NCBI GenBank assembly: GCA_964530345.1
Contig: CAZGYJ010000173.1
Span: 1-5,648 of the forward strand
DNA: 5,648 nt
Source of the DNA: JALSJK01 sp964530345
Lineage (GTDB): Bacteria; Pseudomonadota; Gammaproteobacteria; Methylococcales; Methylomonadaceae
Direction of reading: 5' to 3'
The notes under the pieces were generated by a model, which was given only the letters and a program-made list of their open reading frames with translations, was not told where the DNA came from and did not search any database. Both the position numbers and the translations under genes were made by a program. Of this stretch, positions 1 through 5,648 are shown one piece after another. The number at the start of each line of letters is the position of its first letter. Within the stretch, counting starts at the first letter, position 1.

Positions 1-54
1 ATATTTCCCTGTAGTAGCTTAGGAATGAGCACGTATTTTAGATCTTTTGGGGCG

Positions 55-168
55 CTACGCAACGAAAAAGACCGGAAAAGGAGTTAATTTCCATTTCGCT
101 GTAAAATCTTCCTCGATCCGACAGCCTCCTCGTCCTACACAAAAGCTGACGTATTCTGCACGAGGCAT
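55..168 (-). other. Doubtful 37-aa small ORF in a GC-richer patch
   Basis: An ATG at 168-166 opens a 37-codon frame ending in TAG at 57-55. The peptide includes the stretches RGGCRIEEDF and KWKLTPF and ends in a hydrophobic FPVFFVA. The frame is also open upstream of the ATG for 14 codons, and 11 sense codons rich in Arg and Lys follow the TAG before a TAA at 21-19. This looks like a piece of a longer degenerate frame rather than a complete gene. No good ribosome binding site precedes the ATG. The patch is richer in GC (about 44% over 1-210) than the next 240 bases (about 32%), which fits an inserted or dispersed sequence. I do not recognise a domain. It could be a remnant of a repeated intergenic element or a chance frame; I lean to a remnant. 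Confidence 0.2.
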
Positions 169-230
169 TCTTGAGTACGAAAGGAATATGAGAAAAGCAG
201 AGGGGTGCTAGGAAAAAATAAAAAATTCGA

Positions 231-393
231 TAACTACTCAGTGTATTTATAGTTTCAATATCAGTAACTTATTCCAGAAGACGCCGTAAATACGTCCGTG
301 TAGGCTTGATTGTGTTATCCATGACACATAGACTTCTTCCATAAGTTGCTGATATTGAAAAAATTTAGATATATTAAATATGCTGAGCAGTTA
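231..393. repeat. Large imperfect inverted repeat, potential long hairpin
   Basis: Two nested pairs of arms face each other. The outer arms 231-249 and 375-393 match at 16 of 19 positions. The inner arms 253-280 and 333-360 match at 24 of 28, including an unbroken run of 12 and one of 7. They are separated by a 3-versus-14 base asymmetric interior loop. The apical part (281-332) contains a small TGTGT/ACACA stem at 311-315 and 324-328. Three of the non-matching positions (242/382, 243/381, 265/348) become G-U pairs in a plus-strand transcript. Weak pairing continues outward to about 224 and 400. The element could be a miniature inverted-repeat transposable element, an ERIC-like intergenic palindrome, or a structured RNA. 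No clear target-site duplication or coding frame was found. Confidence 0.75.
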
Positions 394-450
394 CAAATTC
401 GGGGCGAAAGTAAATATAGAGGTTAGTCCCGAACATAATAAAAAAAAGAT

Positions 451-672
451 TTAACTGGTCTTTTCCATTGTATTTTTATTCATTCCTGAATAAACTGGGC
501 ACCAGCCCGAATAGCCTGTAGCAACCAGAATAACGCCGATTAATAATAATGGGATACTGGCTATGGGTAAAGAAACAAGAAGGGCAACCGAACCCGCAAT
601 GGTTCGATATTTTTTTTCTTTTTCCCCTACATTGTGTTCAAATTTGAGCATGCGTTTAAAATCAAAATTCAT
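451..672 (-). CDS. Small inner-membrane protein, DUF2892 (YgaP-like transmembrane) family
   Basis: This 73-residue protein has the layout of the DUF2892 family: an N-terminal Asn-Val-Gly (residues 14-16) followed by a charged stretch (EKEKKYR, 17-23), then two short hydrophobic segments at about 24-38 and 40-55, and a CPVY motif at 58-61 right after the second one. It should be a two-helix hairpin in the inner membrane. The same domain forms the membrane part of YgaP, where it is joined to a rhodanese; here it stands alone, and no rhodanese or other sulfur gene is in view. Its biochemical role is unknown. The start is firm: AGGAG (684-680) lies 7 bases before the ATG, so the internal Met8 is unlikely to be used. 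It is divergent from uvrD across 133 bases that hold an operator-like dyad. A T-rich run follows the stop but lacks a good GC-rich stem. Confidence 0.8.
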   Translation of the reverse strand: MNFDFKRMLKFEHNVGEKEKKYRTIAGSVALLVSLPIASIPLLLIGVILVATGYSGWCPVYSGMNKNTMEKTS

Positions 673-679
673 TGTGTCT

Positions 680-684
680 CTCCT
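680..684 (-). promoter_or_regulatory. Ribosome binding site of the DUF2892 gene
   Basis: AGGAG on the minus strand, with 7 bases before the ATG at 672-670. This strong, well-spaced Shine-Dalgarno fixes the start and supports the small gene as real. Confidence 0.8.
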
Positions 685-688
685 GAGT

Positions 689-718
689 ATTTTGAAGAAA
701 TAAGGTTGCGTTCAAAAT
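689..718 (-). repeat. 8-bp inverted repeat in the DUF2892 leader
   Basis: ATTTTGAA at 689-696 is mirrored by TTCAAAAT at 711-718, with 14 bases between. In the minus-strand transcript this could form an AT-rich hairpin ending four bases before the Shine-Dalgarno. It may be a weak leader structure or a protein site. The low GC content makes chance a serious alternative. Confidence 0.35.
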
Positions 719-738
719 TCTGTAGCGGTCTGGGTTTA

Positions 739-758
739 TTGGTAGACTAATCAACCAA
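739..758. promoter_or_regulatory. Operator-like 20-bp dyad between DUF2892 gene and uvrD
   Basis: TTGGTAGACTAATCAACCAA is symmetric at 16 of 20 positions, with the pattern TTGGT-n-GA-n-TA-n-TC-n-ACCAA. Strong outer half-sites with regularly spaced inner matches are typical of a site bound by a dimeric regulator. It lies 67 bases from the DUF2892 start and 47 bases from the uvrD start, so it could control either gene or both. The TTGGTA at its left end also resembles a weak -35 element. No regulator gene is in the window, so the bound protein is unknown. Confidence 0.45.
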
Positions 759-792
759 AATAATAGTCATTAATTTATTACCAACTTTATAT

Positions 793-798
793 TATAAC
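793..798 (+). promoter_or_regulatory. Candidate uvrD -10 element next to the start codon
   Basis: TATAAC matches five of six positions of the sigma-70 -10 consensus, and overlapping TATATT and TATTAT hexamers lie just upstream. The expected transcription start would fall at about 800-806, at or just before the uvrD ATG at 806. The -35 region at this spacing is poor (TTAATT at 770-775). If used, this promoter would give a transcript with little or no leader. Confidence 0.35.
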
Positions 799-805
799 GC
801 CTCTA

Positions 806-2971
806 ATGGATGTCACTGAAATAATCGATCCTTTAAATGAAATGCAGCGACAGGCTGTGACTGCTTCTAATCAACCAATGCTCGTATTAGCAGGAGCTGG
901 CAGTGGAAAAACGCGTGTTTTAGTGCATCGAATTGCCTGGCAAATTCAGGTGCAAGGTCTTTCGCCACAAAGTATTTTAGCGGTTACGTTTACTAATAAG
1001 GCCGCAGCAGAAATGCGTCTGCGGATTGAAAAATTGTTGCATATTTCTGCAAGAACTATGTGGATTGGAACCTTCCATGGCCTGGCTCATCGTCTATTGC
1101 GTAGGCATAGTAAAGAAGCTGGATTACCAGCAACATTTCAAGTCATTGATTCAGATGACCAGTACCGTTTAATAAAGCGGTTATTAAAATCTATGAATAT
1201 TGATGAGGGAAAATGGCCGCCCAGGAAAATCCAATGGTTTATCAATGGTAATAAAGATGAAGGAGTCAGGTCAGCCAGTATGGTCGAAACCGGGGATTTG
1301 TATCAACGTCAGATGTTATTGGTTTATCGTGCCTATGAAGATATTTGTCAGCGGTCCGGGTTAGTTGATTTTGCGGAATTGTTGCTCAAAGCGCATGAGC
1401 TGTTGCGCGATAATCTGGTATTGCTGGATTTCTACCAAAAACGCTTTAACCAGGTTCATGTTGATGAATTTCAAGATACTAATACTATTCAATATGCCTG
1501 GTTGCGATTATTAACACAAAATCAGCAGAATCTGTTTGTGGTTGGTGATGATGATCAATCTATTTATGGTTGGCGTGGTGCAAAAATTGAAAATTTATTT
1601 AGCTTTCAGAGTCATTATCCAGATCATCAAATCATCAGATTAGAGCAAAATTACCGATCAACCGGGAATATTCTTAAAGCTGCCAATAGTCTTATTGATA
1701 ACAATCAGGGGCGTATGGGAAAGGAGTTATGGACAGCGTCAGGAGACGGCGAACCCATTTCTTTATATGCCGCTTTCAATGAGCAGGATGAAGCTTATTT
1801 TGTTATAGAAAGAATCAGAAAATGGGTGAATGATGGTGGTTTACGTAGTGATGTTGCCATATTATATCGCTCAAATGCCCAGTCCAGGCAATTCGAAGAA
1901 AAATTGATGTCCACCGGGATGCCTTATCGTGTATATGGGGGTTTACGATTTTTTGAACGTGCAGAAATCAAAAATGCCCTGGCTTATCTGAGATTAGTTT
2001 CAAATCGTCTAGATGATTCAGCGTTTGAGCGCGTCATTAATATGCCGACACGTGGTATTGGCGCCAAGACCATGGACGACATTCGTCTGAAAGCCCAACA
2101 GACCAACAAATCTCTATGGCAAGCTGCTTTGGGTTTATTGTCGGAATCAGCCTTTACTGCTCGCGCTTCAAATGCGCTGAAAGGTTTTTTTCAATTGATT
2201 AATGATTTGGCTGAATTATGCCAAGATCTGGAATTATACGAAAAAGTAAAGTTGGTTATAGAAAATACCGGGTTGATCGAAACCTATAAAAAAGACAAAG
2301 GCGAAAAAGGTGAAGCCAGGGTGGAAAATCTGGAGGAGTTAGTTAATGCAGCCCGCTCATTTGATTATGATCAGGATAATGATGAGAGTTTGGGTGAGTT
2401 GGAAATGTTTTTGAGCTACGCGGCTTTGGAAGCAGGTGAAATGCAAGGGAATGATTCTGAAGATTGTGTGCAGCTAATGACCTTGCATTCTGCAAAAGGT
2501 TTGGAATTTCCACTGGTGTTTTTAGTGGGGCTTGAAGATGGCTTGTTTCCATCCCAGCAGTCTGTTGATGACCCAGGTCGTCTCGAAGAGGAACGCCGAC
2601 TTTGCTATGTAGGGATGACCCGGGCAATGTCAGATTTGTATTTGACTTATGCTGAATCAAGGCGATTGTATGGCAGGGAGACAAGTGCCAGGCCATCTCG
2701 ATTTCTCAGAGAGATTCCTGCTGAAACGGTGCAGGAAATTAGGATTCGTGCCCAAGTGAGTCGCCCAGTGACTGCGGTAGGTTTACAAACTGGAAAAATT
2801 CGACAAAATAATACTTTTAAATTGGGTCAGCATGTCGGTCATGCTAAATTTGGAGAAGGAGTGGTGTTACAGGTGGAGGGTGAGGGTGCCCAGGAGCGAG
2901 TGCAAATAAATTTTAGAGAGGCTGGAACTAAGTGGTTAATGCTTGCTTATGCGAAGCTTGAGGTGTTGTAG
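806..2971 (+). CDS. uvrD: DNA helicase II (UvrD), superfamily 1A 3'-5' helicase
   Basis: ATP-driven 3'-5' DNA helicase that removes the damaged oligonucleotide with UvrC in nucleotide excision repair and unwinds the nicked strand in MutS/MutL mismatch repair. At 721 residues it matches the usual length of about 720, and it begins MDV with a Q-motif region (LNEMQRQAV, 10-18), as UvrD proteins do. All helicase motifs are intact: Walker A AGAGSGKT (29-36), Ia TFTNKAA (61-67), Ib GTFHG (88-92), Walker B DEFQD (220-224), III GDDDQSIYGWRG (247-258), IV QNYRS (281-285), V TLHSAKGLEF (559-568), and VI EEERRLCYVGMTRA (594-607). The last 50 residues (KFGEGVV, VNF-like QINF, then KWLMLAYAKLEVL) are the Tudor-like tail of UvrD and PcrA, which argues against Rep. 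No Shine-Dalgarno precedes the ATG, but the N-terminus fits the family. No LexA box is visible. It ends 51 bases from the convergent pyk. Confidence 0.97.
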   Translation: MDVTEIIDPLNEMQRQAVTASNQPMLVLAGAGSGKTRVLVHRIAWQIQVQGLSPQSILAVTFTNKAAAEMRLRIEKLLHISARTMWIGTFHGLAHRLLRRHSKEAGLPATFQVIDSDDQYRLIKRLLKSMNIDEGKWPPRKIQWFINGNKDEGVRSASMVETGDLYQRQMLLVYRAYEDICQRSGLVDFAELLLKAHELLRDNLVLLDFYQKRFNQVHVDEFQDTNTIQYAWLRLLTQNQQNLFVVGDDDQSIYGWRGAKIENLFSFQSHYPDHQIIRLEQNYRSTGNILKAANSLIDNNQGRMGKELWTASGDGEPISLYAAFNEQDEAYFVIERIRKWVNDGGLRSDVAILYRSNAQSRQFEEKLMSTGMPYRVYGGLRFFERAEIKNALAYLRLVSNRLDDSAFERVINMPTRGIGAKTMDDIRLKAQQTNKSLWQAALGLLSESAFTARASNALKGFFQLINDLAELCQDLELYEKVKLVIENTGLIETYKKDKGEKGEARVENLEELVNAARSFDYDQDNDESLGELEMFLSYAALEAGEMQGNDSEDCVQLMTLHSAKGLEFPLVFLVGLEDGLFPSQQSVDDPGRLEEERRLCYVGMTRAMSDLYLTYAESRRLYGRETSARPSRFLREIPAETVQEIRIRAQVSRPVTAVGLQTGKIRQNNTFKLGQHVGHAKFGEGVVLQVEGEGAQERVQINFREAGTKWLMLAYAKLEVL

Positions 2972-2981
2972 AAAAGAAAGA

Positions 2982-3008
2982 ATAGGAGAAGAGCAAAGCT
3001 TCTCCTAT
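2982..3008 (-). terminator. Intrinsic terminator of the gap-pyk operon
   Basis: Perfect 10-bp arms ATAGGAGAAG (2982-2991) and CTTCTCCTAT (2999-3008) enclose a 7-base loop, and the stem can extend by three to four pairs past one bulged A. Read on the minus strand, the stem lies just past the pyk stop and is followed by a T-rich tail (TCTTTCTTTTCT). On the plus strand the bases after the stem (CTTGTATATGG) are a poor T-tract, so termination of uvrD here would be weaker. It occupies most of the 51 bases between the convergent genes. Confidence 0.8.
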
Positions 3009-3022
3009 CTTGTATATGGAGC

Positions 3023-4525
3023 TTATGGTGTTAAGCCTTCGCCCAATGTGACAACTTTCAGAGCATTTGTGCCCCCTTGTTGTCCGGTTAAATCACCTTT
3101 GGTAATAATAAAGCGATCTCCCTTTTTGGCAAAGCCGTGTTCCTTGAGTTTGTTCAGGATTTCCCTATTGACTTGTGCATGATCGTTCGAATCATGAGAA
3201 AAATAAAATGGGAAAACTCCTCTGTAAATCGTTGTTTTACCAAGTGTTTTGTCCTGACTACTAAAAGCAAAAATTGGAATGCCAGAGCTGATTCTTGACA
3301 TCAATAATGGTGTCGTACCAGATTCAGTCCAGGCAGCAATGCCGTTAATTTCAGAATGGTTTGCCATATACATGGAAGCCATAGCAATGGCTTCATCAAC
3401 GCGTTTAAACCTGACGTTAACACGATGATCAGATTGGCGGACGCTTCGCTGTTTTTCAGTTTCCAGACAAATCCGAACCATAGCTTCGACAGTTTCTACA
3501 GGGTAATTTCCTGCAGCTGTTTCAGCAGAAAGCATCACTGCATCAGTGCCATCATGAACTGCGTTCGCAACATCAAATACTTCGGCGCGTGTTGGAATCG
3601 GATTTTCAATCATGGATTCCATCATTTGTGTGGCAGTAATAACGGCGCGATTTAATTCCCTGGACCGTTGTATAAGTTGTTTTTGTACTGCTGGTAAATT
3701 AGCATCACCAATCTCAACCCCAAGATCTCCACGGGCAACCATCACAACATCAGAAGCGAGAATAATTTCATCCATGGCTTCTTGGGTTGCAATAGCTTCT
3801 GCTCTTTCAACTTTGGAAACAATTCCGGCATAGCAGCCTTCTCCTTCTAATAGGCTTCTGGCTAGATTTAGATCTCCGGCATTGCGAGGGAAGGATACGG
3901 CTACGAAATCGGCATCAATCTTGGCAATAGTTTTAATATCCTGCTTGTCTTTATCGGTCAAAGCGGGTGCGGATAATCCACCGCCAGCCAGATTAATACC
4001 TTTGTTGTTGGATAAGTCGCCTCCTACTATAACAATGCAGTTGATGCGTTTACCATCTGTATCGACAACTTCCAAAACAACACGGCCATCATCCAGTAAC
4101 AATTTGCTGCCTGGTTTAACTTCTTTGGGAAGTGGCTTGTAAGTAATGCCAACCTGGGTTGTATCCCCAGCATCTTCAGGGAGATCAATATCTAATGCAA
4201 AATTCTGGCCTTTTTCAAGCTGAACCTTACCTTCTTTGAAGCGAGCAATACGTATTTTGGGACCTTGAAGATCAGCTAAAATACCGACCCTCCGACCAGT
4301 TTTCTGAATTAACTCTCTGACATTGTTAGCACGATCAATATGATCTTGAGCTGAGCCATGAGAAAAGTTTAAGCGTACAACATCGATACCGGCGTGAAAT
4401 AATTTTTCCAGAATGCCGGGTTTATCCGTGGCAGGGCCAAGTGTTGCTAAAATTTTGGTTCTTTTCAACACCTTCGATCCTTCAGAAGGATCGACAGGTG
4501 TGATTATTGAGCTTTTATTTTGCAT
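3023..4525 (-). CDS. pyk: Pyruvate kinase, PykA type
   Basis: Cytosolic glycolytic enzyme that transfers phosphate from phosphoenolpyruvate to ADP, giving ATP and pyruvate. Key segments are intact: KRTKILATLGPAT (21-33), the substrate-binding RLNFSHG (51-57), ADLQGPKIR (84-92), and LDDGR (144-148) in the lid (B) domain. SKVERAE (237-243) supplies the catalytic Lys238 and metal-binding Glu240; ARGDLGVEIG (264-273) supplies the metal-binding Asp267. TATQMMESM, PTRAEVFDVANAV and DGTDAVMLSAETA close the barrel, and the C-terminal domain is complete. The sequence resembles E. coli PykA more than PykF. The 500-residue reading carries an N-terminal extension of about 18 residues over PykA (480). A GTG at 4471-4469 (codon 19) or the next TTG would give about 482 residues and a family-like start. 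The ATG at 4525 lies inside the last codons of gap without its own Shine-Dalgarno, which suggests translational coupling. Confidence 0.96.
   Translation of the reverse strand: MQNKSSIITPVDPSEGSKVLKRTKILATLGPATDKPGILEKLFHAGIDVVRLNFSHGSAQDHIDRANNVRELIQKTGRRVGILADLQGPKIRIARFKEGKVQLEKGQNFALDIDLPEDAGDTTQVGITYKPLPKEVKPGSKLLLDDGRVVLEVVDTDGKRINCIVIVGGDLSNNKGINLAGGGLSAPALTDKDKQDIKTIAKIDADFVAVSFPRNAGDLNLARSLLEGEGCYAGIVSKVERAEAIATQEAMDEIILASDVVMVARGDLGVEIGDANLPAVQKQLIQRSRELNRAVITATQMMESMIENPIPTRAEVFDVANAVHDGTDAVMLSAETAAGNYPVETVEAMVRICLETEKQRSVRQSDHRVNVRFKRVDEAIAMASMYMANHSEINGIAAWTESGTTPLLMSRISSGIPIFAFSSQDKTLGKTTIYRGVFPFYFSHDSNDHAQVNREILNKLKEHGFAKKGDRFIITKGDLTGQQGGTNALKVVTLGEGLTP
4474..4494 (-). repeat. 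Perfect palindrome with 10-bp arms at the 5' end of pyk
   Basis: TCGATCCTTC (4474-4483) and GAAGGATCGA (4485-4494) are perfect reverse complements around one central base. In pyk mRNA this forms a nine-pair stem with a three-base loop. It lies in codons 11-18 of the long pyk reading, the part with no counterpart in E. coli PykA. The 3' arm contains AAGGA, placed six to seven bases before an in-frame GTG (4471-4469), so a ribosome binding site for the shorter start may be masked by the stem. It could equally be a protein-binding site. Confidence 0.6.
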
Positions 4526-5528
4526 TCATCAAAGCGATAGTTGTGTCCAGCATACGGTTAGAAAATCCCCATTCGTTATCATACCAAGAAAGTACCTTAA
4601 CGAAATTACCATCCAGAACTTTGGTTAGTAATAATTCATAAATGGAAGATGCTGGATTATGGTTAAAATCAATAGAGACCAATGGTTTATCATTGATTTC
4701 CAGGATGCCTTTCAACGGGCCTTTGGAGGCGGCGATCAGAATTTCATCAATCTCTTCTTTGGTTGTCTCTCTTTTTGCTTCAAAGGTTAAGTCAACAACA
4801 GAAACATTGATAGTAGGGACGCGCATAGCAAAACCATCCAGTTTTCCTGCCAGTTCTGGGAGCACCAAACCAACTGCAGCAGCTGCACCGGTTTTAGTTG
4901 GGATCATGGATTGTGTAGCAGAACGGGCGCGGCGTAAATCAGGGTGATAAACGTCAGTTAAAACCTGATCATTAGTGTAAGAGTGGATGGTTGTCATCAG
5001 GCCATGTTCGACTCCTAATGCATCGTGTAATGGTTTAACCAGTGGTGCCAAGCAGTTGGTTGTGCAAGAAGCATTGGAAATAACCGTGTCGGTGCTTTTT
5101 AATGTATCGTGATTAACGCCAAAAACGATGGTTGCATCAACATCTTTTCCGCCAGGTGCGGAAATAATGACTTTTTTAGCGCCTGCATCCAGGTGGGCCG
5201 AAGCTTTTTCTTTGCTGGCAAAAAAACCGGTGCATTCATGAACAACATCGATACCTAATTCGCCCCAAGGAAGTTTTGAAGGGTCTCTTTCTGCAAAAAC
5301 CCTGATTTTGTCGCCATTAACGATCAGATAATCACCTTCAGCTTTGACTTCACCTGGAAATTTACCATGAGCAGAATCGTATTGGGTGAGGTGAGCGTTG
5401 GTTGTGCTGTCACCAAGATCATTGATAGCCACAATTTGTATTTCATCAGTACGGCCAGCTTCGTAAAGCGCGCGCAATACGTTGCGTCCAATTCGTCCAT
5501 AGCCATTGATAGCAACTTTAATTGACAT
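4515..5528 (-). CDS. gap: Glyceraldehyde-3-phosphate dehydrogenase, type I
   Basis: Cytosolic enzyme that oxidatively phosphorylates glyceraldehyde-3-phosphate to 1,3-bisphosphoglycerate, reducing NAD. At 337 residues it has the normal length. The Rossmann motif NGYGRIGR (8-15) is at the N-terminus. Asp37 in AIND fits NAD rather than NADP preference. The active site SNASCTTNC (151-159) carries catalytic Cys155, with its partner His182 in TIHSYTNDQ. The phosphate-site segment RRARSATQSMIPTKTGAA and the C-terminal SWYDNEWGFSNRM are intact. The Cys active site and this layout favour Gap over erythrose-4-phosphate dehydrogenase (Epd). The start is supported by GGAG seven bases upstream. It is the first visible gene of a minus-strand operon, has about 120 bases of leader and promoter region in view, and its last codons overlap pyk by 11 bases. 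Confidence 0.97.
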   Translation of the reverse strand: MSIKVAINGYGRIGRNVLRALYEAGRTDEIQIVAINDLGDSTTNAHLTQYDSAHGKFPGEVKAEGDYLIVNGDKIRVFAERDPSKLPWGELGIDVVHECTGFFASKEKASAHLDAGAKKVIISAPGGKDVDATIVFGVNHDTLKSTDTVISNASCTTNCLAPLVKPLHDALGVEHGLMTTIHSYTNDQVLTDVYHPDLRRARSATQSMIPTKTGAAAAVGLVLPELAGKLDGFAMRVPTINVSVVDLTFEAKRETTKEEIDEILIAASKGPLKGILEINDKPLVSIDFNHNPASSIYELLLTKVLDGNFVKVLSWYDNEWGFSNRMLDTTIALMNAK

Positions 5529-5535
5529 AGAGTTT

Positions 5536-5539
5536 CTCC
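5536..5539 (-). promoter_or_regulatory. Ribosome binding site of gap
   Basis: GGAG on the minus strand, seven bases before the ATG at 5528-5526. It confirms the gap start and contrasts with the missing Shine-Dalgarno sites in front of uvrD and the long pyk start. Confidence 0.75.
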
Positions 5540-5574
5540 GGGAACAAGATAGTTGTTAATGTGAAAGATAGAGC

Positions 5575-5592
5575 AAGGAATTAGATTTCCTT
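5575..5592 (-). repeat. 6-bp inverted repeat in the gap leader
   Basis: AAGGAA and TTCCTT flank a six-base spacer (perfect six-base arms). With one G-U pair the stem could extend to eight pairs in the RNA. It sits between the candidate promoter and the gap ribosome binding site, so it could be a leader hairpin or an operator just past the transcription start. Confidence 0.4.
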
Positions 5593-5604
5593 ACAAATCC
5601 CTCA

Positions 5605-5613
5605 ATGATAGCA
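5605..5613 (-). promoter_or_regulatory. Candidate extended -10 promoter of gap
   Basis: On the minus strand TGC is followed by TATCAT (5610-5605), an extended -10 element (TG-n-TATCAT, five of six in the hexamer). A TTGATA resembling a -35 box lies at 5637-5632, but the 21-base spacing is too long for normal use. The transcription start would be near 5598, giving a leader of about 70 bases. Other weak hexamer pairs exist in this AT-rich stretch, so the assignment is tentative. Confidence 0.35.
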
Positions 5614-5648
5614 AATGCTTGATTTTTAGTCTATCAAAAAATAATGTC

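Noticed and set aside
1..87. Plus-strand frame open from the left edge to a TAA at 85-87, possible 3' end of a gene
   Set aside because: Only 28 codons, no recognisable motif, and overlapped by the minus-strand frame. One of three frames staying open this long by chance is unremarkable.
371..381. Small ATATT/AATAT palindrome
   Set aside because: Low-complexity AT sequence; part of it falls in the outer arm of the larger inverted repeat and needs no separate explanation.
441..464. T-rich run after the DUF2892 stop as an intrinsic terminator
   Set aside because: The only stem (AAAAGA/TCTTTT around nine bases) is short and almost free of GC pairs, so termination is not supported.
662..720. 9-base direct repeat TCAAAATTC at 662-670 and 712-720
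   Set aside because: One copy lies in the DUF2892 coding start and the sequence is AT-rich. Chance or overlap with the leader inverted repeat explains it.
720..735. CTGT at 720-723 as a half of a LexA box for uvrD
   Set aside because: No ACAG half follows at the required spacing, so no SOS box can be called. As I recall, Legionella also lacks a classical LexA response.
2343..2696. 117-codon minus-strand frame inside uvrD
   Set aside because: It lies opposite intact helicase motifs V and VI, shows no family features and no ribosome binding site. It is an antisense shadow.
3356..4142. Several plus-strand frames of 70-100 codons opposite pyk
   Set aside because: They are antisense to a conserved enzyme and have no motifs or initiation signals.
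1..5648. CRISPR array, tRNA, rRNA, tmRNA, RNase P RNA or complete insertion sequence
   Set aside because: No regularly spaced repeats, cloverleaf or known RNA core sequences were seen by eye, and no transposase frame is present.

Overview
The window looks like chromosomal DNA from a gammaproteobacterium. The AT-rich base composition, the style of the proteins and a degenerate small ORF at the left edge suggest Legionella or another member of the Legionellales. That placement comes from recall of families, not from a search. Three full-length housekeeping genes are clear: uvrD (DNA helicase II), pyk (pyruvate kinase, PykA type) and gap (glyceraldehyde-3-phosphate dehydrogenase). A small two-helix membrane protein of the DUF2892 (YgaP-like) family is also well supported.

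Layout. Positions 1-450 hold no convincing gene. A GC-richer patch (about 44% GC at 1-210, against about 32% at 211-450) carries a doubtful 37-codon ORF on the minus strand. It is followed by a large imperfect inverted repeat (231-393) that could fold into one long hairpin. Positions 451-672 (minus) encode the DUF2892 protein. Positions 673-805 are a divergent intergenic region with a 20-bp operator-like dyad and a probable uvrD -10 element almost touching the uvrD start codon. Positions 806-2971 (plus) are uvrD. A hairpin at 2982-3008 lies between the convergent uvrD and pyk genes and looks like the terminator of the glycolytic operon. Positions 3023-4525 (minus, pyk) and 4515-5528 (minus, gap) overlap by 11 bases. 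Positions 5529-5648 hold the gap leader and a candidate promoter.

How the genes work together. gap and pyk form a minus-strand operon for lower glycolysis: gap oxidises glyceraldehyde-3-phosphate and pyk makes ATP and pyruvate from phosphoenolpyruvate. The pgk gene often found between them in related bacteria is absent here. uvrD acts in nucleotide excision repair and mismatch repair and has no pathway link to its neighbours. I see no strong case for a new multi-gene system. The most unusual signals are non-coding: the large hairpin element, the divergent-promoter dyad, and a perfect 10-bp-arm palindrome at the 5' end of pyk that buries a Shine-Dalgarno-like sequence in front of an alternative start.
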